Of a stretch of 64,000 nucleotides of DNA, positions 7,777-15,277 are shown piece after piece; position 1 is the stretch's first letter; the number at the start of each line of letters is the position of its first letter. Source of the DNA: J095 sp964517605 (GTDB lineage Bacteria > Chloroflexota > Anaerolineae > 4572-78 > J111); NCBI GenBank assembly GCA_964517605.1, contig CAZFCE010000022.1, positions 1 to 64,000 on the forward strand, in the 5' to 3' direction. The notes under the pieces are model-generated. The model was not told the origin of the DNA and searched no databases. It saw nothing but the letters and a program-made list of their open reading frames with translations. A program made the position numbers and the translations under genes.

Positions 7777-8513
7777 CTGAAACCATCCCCACCGCCGAAA
7801 TTTTGGGCGTAAAAGTTCACGCCGTGACCAACGCCCAAACGCTGGCATTGATTGAGCAATTTATTGCCGGCGGCCAGCCGCACCAGATTTGCACCGTTAA
7901 CCCGGAGTTTGTGATTGCCGCCCAAACTGATGCCGAATTCAGGCAAATTATAAACGGGGCGGCGCTGGCCCTGCCCGACGGCATCGGCTTGCTTAAAGCG
8001 GCCCATTTTTTGGGCGGTACGCCGTTGCCGGAGCGGGTAGCGGGCAGCGATTTGGTGGTGAAACTGGCCGAGCTATCGCACCATAACGGCTATCGGCTTT
8101 ATTTTTTGGGAGCGCAGCCCGGCGTGGCCGAACTGGCCGTGGAAAATTTGCGGCGGCGGTTTCCGCGTATGCAGGTGGCCGGGGTATTTGCCGGTTCGCC
8201 GGCGCTGGCGGAAAACGAGGCGTTGGTGCAGCGCATTTGGCCCACCCGCCCCGATATTTTGCTGGTGGCCTACGGCGCGCCCAACCAGGATAAATGGCTG
8301 GCCCGCAACCTGGCCCGGTTGCAAATTCCGGTGGGAATGGGCGTGGGCGGCTCGTTTGATTTTTTGGCCGGGGTAACGCCGCGCGCGCCGGTGTGGTTGC
8401 AAAAAATTCACCTGGAATGGCTGCACCGGCTGATGACCCAGCCGTGGCGCTGGCGGCGCATTTGGAACGCGGTGGTGGTGTTTAGCTGGCGGGTGGCCCG
8501 CAGCCGCCGCTAA
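7773..8513 (+). CDS. WecG/TagA/CpsF family glycosyltransferase
   Basis: This 246-residue protein has the signature of GT26 enzymes, which transfer N-acetyl-mannosaminuronate or related sugars to lipid-linked intermediates. Visible family stretches are ICTVNPEFVIAAQTD, RVAGSDLVVKLAE, YFLGAQPGVAELA and the C-terminal VGVGGSFDFLAGVTPRAP. ATG at 7773 overlaps the previous stop (ATGA), indicating translational coupling with the GT4 gene. Its last four bases overlap the end of the convergent transporter gene. The exact sugar is unknown. Confidence 0.9.
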   Translation: MTETIPTAEILGVKVHAVTNAQTLALIEQFIAGGQPHQICTVNPEFVIAAQTDAEFRQIINGAALALPDGIGLLKAAHFLGGTPLPERVAGSDLVVKLAELSHHNGYRLYFLGAQPGVAELAVENLRRRFPRMQVAGVFAGSPALAENEALVQRIWPTRPDILLVAYGAPNQDKWLARNLARLQIPVGMGVGGSFDFLAGVTPRAPVWLQKIHLEWLHRLMTQPWRWRRIWNAVVVFSWRVARSRR

Positions 8514-9427
8514 TCGGCGTGCAGCCGGCGCGTTGCCAACCGGCGCGGCTGCCATTGCACCAAAAACATGCCCAGCAAAATAAAGCCGCCGCCCGCCACT
8601 TGCAGCGGCGACATCCTTTCGCCCAGCAGCAGCACCGCCAGCAGCATCGAATAAAGCACCTCAAACGAGCCAATAATCGAGGCCCGCGACGCGCCGATTA
8701 AATCAATGCTCCACCACAGCGTCATTACGCCCAGCGCGGTTGAAATTACGGCAAAACAAAAAATCCACAGCCAGCCCACCGGGGCAAAATCTATGGAGAA
8801 TTGGCCGGTGATGAGCGCATACGCCAGCGTGCCAACCGCCGCGCCCCAAATGGTGTAGGTGGTGCTGGTTAGCGGCGGAATGCCGCGCATCCAGCGTTGG
8901 CCCACCAAAATGTAGCCGGCCACGGCCAGCACATTGAGCACCATCAACCCAATGCCGCCCCAAACCGCGCCGGTAAACGGCTGCAAAAACAGCAGCAAAC
9001 TGCCGCAGAATGCCGCCGCCAGCGCCACAAGTTGCTGCGTCGGAATCCGCTCTTTAAAGAACCACCAACTGCCCAAATTGATGGCTAACGGCGAGAACGC
9101 CGCCACCAGCGAAACCAGCCAGGCCGGAATGAGGCTGAGGGCCACAAACCAGGTGGTGCCCATAATGGTGTAGCCGCCCAAACCCAGCCCAAAAATAATG
9201 GCAATTCGTTGCAGGGGGAGCGGCGTCCAGCGGCGGGTGAGGGTTAAAAACAGCGTCATGACCAGCGCAGCAATAAAAAAGCGCAAAAAAATGGCCATGC
9301 CCGGCAGCACGCCGGCGGCGTAGGCAAACCGGATAAAAATAACCGCGCTGCCCAAGGCCAAACTCGATATAACTTTGATGATTGCACCTTTACGCAGTTG
9401 GGCGGCTGGAATGTTGGCATAGTTCAT
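8510..9427 (-). CDS. EamA/DMT family transporter (RhaT/YdcZ-like permease)
   Basis: The 305-residue protein consists of about ten hydrophobic helices arranged as two five-helix EamA repeats. Examples are GSAVIFIRFAYAAGVLPGM in the first half and ASIIGSFEVLYSMLLAVLLL in the second, where E in a conserved last-but-one helix and the terminal LLGERM loop are typical. Such drug/metabolite exporters move amino acids, nucleotides or small metabolites; the substrate cannot be read from sequence. AAGGAA lies 9 bases before the ATG. It is transcribed toward the glycosyltransferase genes and overlaps them by 4 bases. Confidence 0.9.
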   Translation of the reverse strand: MNYANIPAAQLRKGAIIKVISSLALGSAVIFIRFAYAAGVLPGMAIFLRFFIAALVMTLFLTLTRRWTPLPLQRIAIIFGLGLGGYTIMGTTWFVALSLIPAWLVSLVAAFSPLAINLGSWWFFKERIPTQQLVALAAAFCGSLLLFLQPFTGAVWGGIGLMVLNVLAVAGYILVGQRWMRGIPPLTSTTYTIWGAAVGTLAYALITGQFSIDFAPVGWLWIFCFAVISTALGVMTLWWSIDLIGASRASIIGSFEVLYSMLLAVLLLGERMSPLQVAGGGFILLGMFLVQWQPRRLATRRLHAD

Positions 9428-9493
9428 GGGGGCGTTCCTTTGGGGCGGTTGCCCCGGCTGGTAAGCAAGGGGACAAAGGCAATAGTTGGGGCT

Positions 9494-9536
9494 AAAAAAT
9501 AAAGCCCCGGCAGACCTTTAATTTGTCTGCCGGAGC
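9494..9536 (-). terminator. Intrinsic terminator of metK operon
   Basis: GCTCCGGCAGAC and GTCTGCCGGGGC form a 12-bp stem with one mismatch around AAATTAAAG, followed on the minus strand by TTTATTTTTT. It lies 32 bases after the metK stop and closes the methyl-cycle operon. Confidence 0.9.
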
Positions 9537-9568
9537 AATATTTTTACCGGATATTTGAAAAAACAGGT

Positions 9569-10774
9569 TTACAGGCCGGCGGCTTTTCGCAGGGCGTCGG
9601 CTTTATCGGTGGCTTCCCAAGGCAGGTCCAGGTCGGTGCGGCCAAAGTGGCCGTAGGCGGCGGTTTGCTTGTAAATGGGGCGGCGCAGGTTCAAATCGCG
9701 GATGATGGCCGCCGGGCGCAGGTCAAACTGTTCGTGCACCAGTTTTACAATCAATTCATCGCTGACTTTGCCGGTGCCAAAGGTTTCTACGCTCAACGAC
9801 AGCGGCTTGGCCACGCCGATGGCGTAGCTCACCTGCAACTCAACGCGGTCGGCCAGGCCGGCAGCCACAATGTTTTTGGCAATGTAGCGGGTCATGTAGG
9901 CGGCCGAGCGGTCAACTTTTGTTGGGTCTTTGCCCGAAAACGCGCCGCCGCCATGCCGGGCCACGCCGCCGTAGGTATCTACAATAATTTTGCGGCCGGT
10001 AAGGCCGGCATCGCCCATTGGCCCGCCGGTAACAAAGCGACCGGTGGGGTTAACAAAAATTTTGGTGTCGTCGTCAATCATATCGTGCGGCACAATGGGC
10101 GTAATCACTTCGGCGATAACGTCGGCGCGGATTTGCTCCTGGGTTACGTCGGGGCTGTGCTGGGTAGAAATTACAATGGCGTCTACCCGTTTGGGTTGGC
10201 CGTATTCGTATTCTACCGTTACCTGGCTTTTGCCGTCGGGGCGCAGGTATTCAATGGTGCCGTTTTTGCGAACTTCGGATAACTGGCGGGCCAGCCGGTG
10301 AGCCAGCGCAATGCTCATGGGCATCAGTTCTTCGGTTTCGTTGCAGGCAAAGCCAATCATCATGCCCTGGTCGCCGGCACCGGTATCCAGCTCATCCTGA
10401 AGCTCGCCGGCTTTGGCTTCGAGCGCCTTGTTCACGCCCATGGCAATATCGGGGGATTGTTCTTTGATGCTGACAATCACACCGCAGGTTTCGTAATCAA
10501 ACCCGTATTTGGCGCGGGTATAGCCAATATCTTTAATGGTGTTGCGGGCGATATCGGCAATGTCAACATAGGTTGAGGTGGTGATTTCGCCCATAACGCA
10601 CACCAGGCCGGTGGTGATGGCGGTTTCGCAGGCCACGCGCGCGGCGGGATCGGATTTGTAAATGGCGTCCAGCACCGCATCGCTGATTTGGTCGCACATT
10701 TTATCGGGGTGTCCTTCGGTCACCGACTCGCTGGTAAAGAAGAGTTGGGGCGAAGTCATAAAGGTTGTACTCAT
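9569..10774 (-). CDS. metK: S-adenosylmethionine synthetase
   Basis: MetK makes SAM from methionine and ATP in the cytoplasm. The 401-residue protein shows the two family signatures, GAGDQGMMIGFA (near 117-128) and GGGAFSGKDPTKVDRSAAY (near 275-293), and the ATP-binding start FTSESVTEGHPDKMCDQISD. AGGAG lies 8 bases before the ATG. It is the last gene of an operon that contains adenosylhomocysteinase and a probable adenosine kinase, so synthesis of SAM is coupled to removal of S-adenosylhomocysteine. A strong terminator follows. Confidence 0.97.
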   Translation of the reverse strand: MSTTFMTSPQLFFTSESVTEGHPDKMCDQISDAVLDAIYKSDPAARVACETAITTGLVCVMGEITTSTYVDIADIARNTIKDIGYTRAKYGFDYETCGVIVSIKEQSPDIAMGVNKALEAKAGELQDELDTGAGDQGMMIGFACNETEELMPMSIALAHRLARQLSEVRKNGTIEYLRPDGKSQVTVEYEYGQPKRVDAIVISTQHSPDVTQEQIRADVIAEVITPIVPHDMIDDDTKIFVNPTGRFVTGGPMGDAGLTGRKIIVDTYGGVARHGGGAFSGKDPTKVDRSAAYMTRYIAKNIVAAGLADRVELQVSYAIGVAKPLSLSVETFGTGKVSDELIVKLVHEQFDLRPAAIIRDLNLRRPIYKQTAAYGHFGRTDLDLPWEATDKADALRKAAGL

Positions 10775-10796
10775 AAATTGTCTCCTTTATTAAGTT

Positions 10797-11165
10797 TTAA
10801 AAACCACGGCCGCTATTGGCGGTAATGGTATAAAAGATAAAACCAAAGTACGCGGCAATAAACAATACCAACAGGATAAAGATGCCCGCGCCAATGCCAA
10901 TGCTAATCCACGATAGCAGCCGGGTTCGGTCGGGGTCAACCGCATCGCGGGTGGTGAGCAGGCCCACAATCCCCAACAAAATGGGGATAACCGGCAGGCA
11001 GTAAAACCCAAAGTTGCAGGTGGCGCAGGTAAACAGCGCGGTTCCGGCGATGGTTGCGCTCACCACGGCCATTAGATCGTAGGTGTTGCCCATAAACGTA
11101 AAGGCAGGGCGAACAGCGTCGGGCGCGGCGGCGGTTGAATCGGGCAAATCCTGGGTATTGTCCAT
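10797..11165 (-). CDS. Small membrane protein of unknown function in methyl-cycle operon
   Basis: The 122-residue protein has a polar N-terminal tail rich in D, P and A. Two to three hydrophobic segments follow: LMAVVSATIAGTALF, CLPVIPILLGIVGLL, and WISIGIGAGIFILLVLFIAA. Cysteines cluster in TCATCNFGFYC. The layout resembles small DUF4190-type membrane proteins, but I cannot assign a family with certainty. It sits 7 bases after ahcY and 22 bases before metK, hence co-transcribed. A role in the methyl cycle is not implied by its sequence. Confidence 0.7.
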   Translation of the reverse strand: MDNTQDLPDSTAAAPDAVRPAFTFMGNTYDLMAVVSATIAGTALFTCATCNFGFYCLPVIPILLGIVGLLTTRDAVDPDRTRLLSWISIGIGAGIFILLVLFIAAYFGFIFYTITANSGRGF

Positions 11166-11172
11166 CGTAAGT

Positions 11173-12438
11173 TTACGTGCCTTCTTGCCAACTGCTCAGG
11201 TAGGCTTCCTGTTCCGGGGTGAGGACATCAATTTTTATGCCCATCGCTTGCAGTTTGAAGCGGGCAATTTCGCGGTCTATTGCTTCGGGTACGGCGTAAA
11301 CCTTGTTTTCCATGTTCTTGCCGTTTTGGAACACATACACCGCCGATAGCGCCTGGTTGGCAAAGCTCATGTCCATTACGGCGGCGGGGTGGCCTTCGGC
11401 GGCGGCCAGGTTGATGAGGCGGCCTTCGCCCAGCACGCGGATGTTGCGGCCATCGGCCAGTTGGTATTCATCCACAAAGGCGCGGGGCTGGCGTTTTTCT
11501 ACGGACATGGCTTCGAGCGCCGGGATGTTGATTTCAACATTAAAGTGGCCGGAGTTGGAAACGCAGCAGCCGTCTTTCAGCACTTCAAAGTGCTGTTGAT
11601 CAACCACGTGTTTGTCGCCGGTGGCGGAGCAGATAAAGTCGGCTTCGGGCGCGGCTTGAATCATTGGCATTACGCGGAAGCCGTCCATCACCGCCTCAAG
11701 CGCCTTGAGCGGGTCTACTTCGGTAACGATGACGTTAGCGCCCAGGCCGCGCGCGCGCATGGCAATGCCCCGGCTGCACCAGCCGTAACCGGCAACCACA
11801 AATACCTTGCCGGCGATCAAAATGTTGGTGGCCCGGGTAATGCCATCGAGCGTGCTTTGGCCGGTGCCGTAGCGGTTATCAAACAGGTGTTTGGTGTTGG
11901 CGTCGTTCACGGCAATTACCGGGAATCTGAGCGCGCCGTCGGCAGCCATGGCCCGCAGCCGGATAATGCCGGTGGTGGTTTCTTCGGTGCTGCCGATGAT
12001 GTCGGGGATTTGGTGGGTGCGATCTTTGTGCAGCATGCTCACCAGGTCCGCGCCGTCGTCCATAGTTACGTTGGGCCGATGGTCGAGCGCGGCGTTGAGG
12101 TGCTGGTAGTAGGTGGCGTTGTCTTCGCCTTTAATGGCAAACACCGGAATTTCAAACACCGATACCAGCGCGGCGGCGGTATCATCCTGGGTGCTGAGCG
12201 GGTTGCTGGCGGTAAGCACAATATCGGCCCCGGCCAGTTGCAAGGCGCGGGCCAGGTTGGCGGTTTCGGTGGTAATGTGCAAACAGCCGCTCATTTTTAC
12301 GCCATCGAGCGGGCGCTCTTTGGCAAAGCGGTCCATCAACGAGCGCATCACCGGCATTTCTTTGAGCGCCCAGTCAATTTTCCACCGGCCCTGTTCGGCC
12401 AGGTTCATATCTTTAATATCAAAATCTTTTTTAGCCAA
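11173..12438 (-). CDS. ahcY: Adenosylhomocysteinase
   Basis: This NAD-dependent enzyme hydrolyses S-adenosylhomocysteine to homocysteine and adenosine. The 421-residue protein shows the substrate-binding N terminus (CLHITTETANLARAL, SNPLSTQDDTAAAL). The NAD-binding Rossmann motif is VVAGYGWCSRGIAMRARGLG (near 214-233), and the C-terminal region is typical of the shorter bacterial form without the long insertion. The start is TTG at 12438, with AAGGAG six bases upstream. It lies between the adenosine-kinase-like gene and the small membrane protein, upstream of metK. Confidence 0.95.
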   Translation of the reverse strand: MAKKDFDIKDMNLAEQGRWKIDWALKEMPVMRSLMDRFAKERPLDGVKMSGCLHITTETANLARALQLAGADIVLTASNPLSTQDDTAAALVSVFEIPVFAIKGEDNATYYQHLNAALDHRPNVTMDDGADLVSMLHKDRTHQIPDIIGSTEETTTGIIRLRAMAADGALRFPVIAVNDANTKHLFDNRYGTGQSTLDGITRATNILIAGKVFVVAGYGWCSRGIAMRARGLGANVIVTEVDPLKALEAVMDGFRVMPMIQAAPEADFICSATGDKHVVDQQHFEVLKDGCCVSNSGHFNVEINIPALEAMSVEKRQPRAFVDEYQLADGRNIRVLGEGRLINLAAAEGHPAAVMDMSFANQALSAVYVFQNGKNMENKVYAVPEAIDREIARFKLQAMGIKIDVLTPEQEAYLSSWQEGT

Positions 12439-12543
12439 TTTTTACTCCTTTTGGTTGGTTACGGGTCAACATAAAAAATAATCACACATGGCTTAAATGC
12501 GCCATTTGTGGGGGCAGGCGTAAATTAAAAATGAGCATGCCGG

Positions 12544-13509
12544 TCAGGCGGCGCTCACAAAATCATCCAGTTCCGGGGTGTGGCCAAAAACCTGGCGGTA
12601 ACGCTGCGCCACCTGGCGGCGATTGTAGGTGTGGCGCTGGGTGCCGTGCTGCTCCAGCACGTACACGGCCACAATCGAGCCGAGCCGGCCCGTAACTTCC
12701 CACGGATAGCCGCGCATCAGCCCGCTGATAATCCCGGCGCGGTAGGCATCGCCCACGCCGGTGGGGTCGGCAATCCGGTCGGGGCGGGCCGCCGGAATGT
12801 GGTAGGTTGCGCCCTTGTCCCAAATGAGCGAGCCTTGTTCGCCCTGGGTTACAATCACCGTTTCTACTTTTTGGCGGATGGCGTCTTCGCTCAGGCCGGT
12901 TTTGGCTTTGATCATTTCGTACTCGTAGTCGTTAACCATGAGCACTTTGGCCCCCGCAATGCCCGCCACCAAATCTTCTGCCGAAAGCCGGGGGATTTGC
13001 TGGCTGGGGTCGTAAATGTAGGGAATGTTTAGCTGGCGGCACTCTTTAACGTATTTCACCATTGCGCCGGGGTCGTTGGGAGAAATGATGGCAATTTTAA
13101 TGGTGTGGTAGGGCTGGTCGGCAAAGCTGATTTGGCCGGCTTTGGCCATTGCGCCGGTGTAAAACAGGGCAATCTGGTTGTTGGTTTGGTCGGTGCTCAC
13201 AAAAAAGGAGGCGGTGAAATCGGTGGGGAGTTGCAGCACGCCGCTGGTATCAACTCCGCGCGCCCGCAGCCCGGCAATGTATTCGGGCGCGTCCTGGCCC
13301 ACCGTGGCCATTAACAACGCCGGCTGATCCAGCAGCGCCAGGTTGTAGGCAATGTTGCCGGCGGTGCCGCCCCGTTCGCGCCGCATAGAATCAACCAAAA
13401 AACTCACCGATAGTTTTTGGATTTGATCCGGCAAAATATGCCGCGAAAACTGATCGGGGAACGACATAATATAATCAAACGCCATCGAGCCGGTAACTGC
13501 TACAGTCAA
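12544..13509 (-). CDS. PfkB-family carbohydrate kinase, probable adenosine kinase
   Basis: A 321-residue ribokinase-fold enzyme. It starts TVAVTGSMAFDYIMSFP, has the GG-containing substrate motif ERGGTAGNIAYNLALL (near 48-63) and the PfkB signature DPTGVGDAYRAGIISGL, whose GVGD aspartate is the catalytic base. The start is TTG at 13509, supported by GAGGAG eight bases upstream; no ATG fits. Bacterial adenosine kinases belong to this family. Position directly upstream of adenosylhomocysteinase and metK suggests phosphorylation of the adenosine released by AhcY. That specificity is inferred from context; ribokinase-like substrates remain possible. Confidence 0.85.
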   Translation of the reverse strand: MTVAVTGSMAFDYIMSFPDQFSRHILPDQIQKLSVSFLVDSMRRERGGTAGNIAYNLALLDQPALLMATVGQDAPEYIAGLRARGVDTSGVLQLPTDFTASFFVSTDQTNNQIALFYTGAMAKAGQISFADQPYHTIKIAIISPNDPGAMVKYVKECRQLNIPYIYDPSQQIPRLSAEDLVAGIAGAKVLMVNDYEYEMIKAKTGLSEDAIRQKVETVIVTQGEQGSLIWDKGATYHIPAARPDRIADPTGVGDAYRAGIISGLMRGYPWEVTGRLGSIVAVYVLEQHGTQRHTYNRRQVAQRYRQVFGHTPELDDFVSAA

Positions 13510-13556
13510 AGTGATTTCTCCTCTGAAAATAAAGGGTTGGCGGTGCGGCTTACAAT

Positions 13557-13590
13557 AAAAAAATCTCCGCAACAACGGAGAATCACCGTT
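13557..13590 (-). terminator. Attenuator-like leader of the adenosine kinase-ahcY-metK operon
   Basis: On the minus strand TCTCCG-TTGTTG-CGGAGA (13581-13564) is followed by seven T, an intrinsic terminator 48 bases before the start codon. AACGG (complement of 13586-13590) can instead pair with CCGTT (complement of 13574-13578), which uses bases of the terminator stem. The two structures are mutually exclusive. No known SAM or SAH riboswitch consensus was recognised. Confidence 0.6.
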
Positions 13591-13646
13591 AATTACCGGA
13601 GGGAACGCGCCAGGCTATAATTACTGCAACCGCTAAACAACAAGCG

Positions 13647-13675
13647 ATGGTAACACAGCCAATAGGGTTTGTCAA
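13647..13675 (-). promoter_or_regulatory. Promoter of the methyl-cycle operon
   Basis: Minus-strand TTGACA (13675-13670), 17-bp spacer, TACCAT (13652-13647). The resulting leader is about 130 nt long and contains the attenuator-like hairpin. Confidence 0.65.
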
Positions 13676-13746
13676 ACGATTTCGCCTGGTTAATTGAAAA
13701 AAGAGGCGTTGGCGTGGGCTTTTGGGCAAGGCGGGAACAACCACAC

Positions 13747-15108
13747 TCACGAGAGCAGGAAAATCAAATTTAGCTGGCTTAATTTAATCCGGTCGCCGTC
13801 TTTTAGGGTTACGGGTTGGCCGGGTTTTAGTTTTTTATCGTTAACAAAGGTGCCGTTCAGGCTGTTCAAATCGTCAATTTGCCATTTATCGCCCTGCCGT
13901 TTGAACCGGGCGTGCCGCCGCGAAACCCCGTATTTGCTGGCTTCGTATTGCTCCAAATCAATATCGGCCACGCTGTCGGCGTAGGTGCGGCCAAGAATCA
14001 CCGTATCCTGGTTGGGAAACGGCAAAATTACGTCTTTTTTGCCGGGCAACGCCAGCCGGGGCATGGGCCGGCCCGACAGATTGCTGAGGTTAAACTGAAT
14101 TGTGGCGTCAAACTGGCCATCTTCGCCGTCTTCAATGTTCAGTTGTTCCTGCGGGGCGGTTCGGCTGCCCAGCGAGCCGGTGGCGGGTTTGGATTTGCCA
14201 AACAATTTGCTAAAAAAGCGGCCCAACGCCGATTGCGGCTGCTCTTTAACCGGGGTCATCGCGCCGGTTTTGGGGGTTGGGGTTACGGCCTCGTCCGGTT
14301 GTTCCAACAGGGCACGCAACGCCGCAACCACTTCTTGCAGGTTGGCGTAGCGGTCTTCGGGCTTTTTTTCCAGGGTTTTCAGGATGATGGCTTCGAGTTG
14401 GGACGGGCAGTTGGCGTTGAGTTGGCGGGGCCGGGGCGGGGCTTCCATAACGTGGGCCAGCAGGGTTTTGTTGGGGTTTTCGTAATCAAAGGGCAGCCGC
14501 CCGGTGATCATCTCAAACATAATCACGCCCAGCGAATACATATCGGCGCGGTAATCCACTTTTACGTCGCGGGCCTGTTCCGGGGCAATGTAGCTGGGCG
14601 TGCCCATAAACATGCCCGACATGGTGAGTCCTTTTTCATCATCAAAGCGTTTTACCAGCCCAAAATCGGCCAGCACCGGCCAATCTTCCTGCGGCATTAA
14701 AATGTTTGAGGGCTTGACATCGCGGTGGATAATGCCGTGGCTGTGGGCGTAGTGTAACGCCTCGGCCACGGGGATGGTTAACTCGGCCACGCGCCGCCAA
14801 TCGAGCGGCTTGCCGGTTAGCCGGTCTTCCAGCGTGCCGCCGGTGATGTATTCCATAGCGATGAACGGGTTGCCGTTTTGTTCGCCGTACTCGTAGATAA
14901 TCAAAATATTTTTATGGCGCAGGGCGGCAATCGCTTTGGCTTCGCGTTGAAAGCGCACCCGCGAGGTGTCTTCCTGGTAATACAGCACTTTTACCGCCAC
15001 CCAACGCTTTAAACTGTGCTGGTACGCTTTGTAAACGGTTGCCATGCCGCCTTCGCCAATCAATTCGTCAAGGCGGTAATCCCCTAAAGTTTGGCCCACC
15101 CAATTCAT
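13747..15108 (-). CDS. Ser/Thr protein kinase with C-terminal FHA domain
   Basis: The first 270 residues are an Hanks-type kinase. The glycine loop is IGEGGMATVYKA (near 18-29), the ATP lysine lies in VAVKVLYY, the catalytic loop is HRDVKPSNIL and the metal motif is ADFGLVKRF. A Pro-rich, charged linker follows, then a forkhead-associated domain (about 350-453) with the phosphothreonine-binding pattern GVSRRHARF and LNSLNGTFVN. No membrane segment is seen, unlike PknB-type kinases with external PASTA domains, so this is a cytoplasmic kinase whose FHA domain may bind its own autophosphorylated loop. It is divergent from the lytic transglycosylase gene; a cell-wall link is only a suggestion. 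Confidence 0.93.
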   Translation of the reverse strand: MNWVGQTLGDYRLDELIGEGGMATVYKAYQHSLKRWVAVKVLYYQEDTSRVRFQREAKAIAALRHKNILIIYEYGEQNGNPFIAMEYITGGTLEDRLTGKPLDWRRVAELTIPVAEALHYAHSHGIIHRDVKPSNILMPQEDWPVLADFGLVKRFDDEKGLTMSGMFMGTPSYIAPEQARDVKVDYRADMYSLGVIMFEMITGRLPFDYENPNKTLLAHVMEAPPRPRQLNANCPSQLEAIILKTLEKKPEDRYANLQEVVAALRALLEQPDEAVTPTPKTGAMTPVKEQPQSALGRFFSKLFGKSKPATGSLGSRTAPQEQLNIEDGEDGQFDATIQFNLSNLSGRPMPRLALPGKKDVILPFPNQDTVILGRTYADSVADIDLEQYEASKYGVSRRHARFKRQGDKWQIDDLNSLNGTFVNDKKLKPGQPVTLKDGDRIKLSQLNLIFLLS

Positions 15109-15241
15109 GGTTGGTTGTCTCCCTGCGTTGCGGCCAATAGATATGTGTACTATAGCATTAAGTTAACATTTTAGCCAGTAACTTTTGTAGTAGATTTTGC
15201 CCATCCCGACTATGGTTCTAACTTTTTGGCGGCGCTCAATT

Positions 15242-15269
15242 TTGGGACTATCCCGGCCCGTGGCATAAT
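15242..15269 (+). promoter_or_regulatory. Candidate promoter of the lytic transglycosylase, leaderless spacing
   Basis: TTGGGA (15242-15247), 16-bp spacer, CATAAT (15264-15269). The start codon at 15278 is only 8 bases beyond the -10 box, and there is no Shine-Dalgarno sequence. Confidence 0.5.
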
Positions 15270-15277
15270 AACCGCCT

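Noticed and set aside
11389..12474. Long open frame on the plus strand opposite ahcY
   Set aside because: It reads across the antisense of a highly conserved gene and shows no domain.
13510..13690. Known SAM-I, SAM-II or SAH riboswitch
   Set aside because: The conserved core sequences of these classes were looked for by eye and not found; only an attenuator-type pairing is supported.
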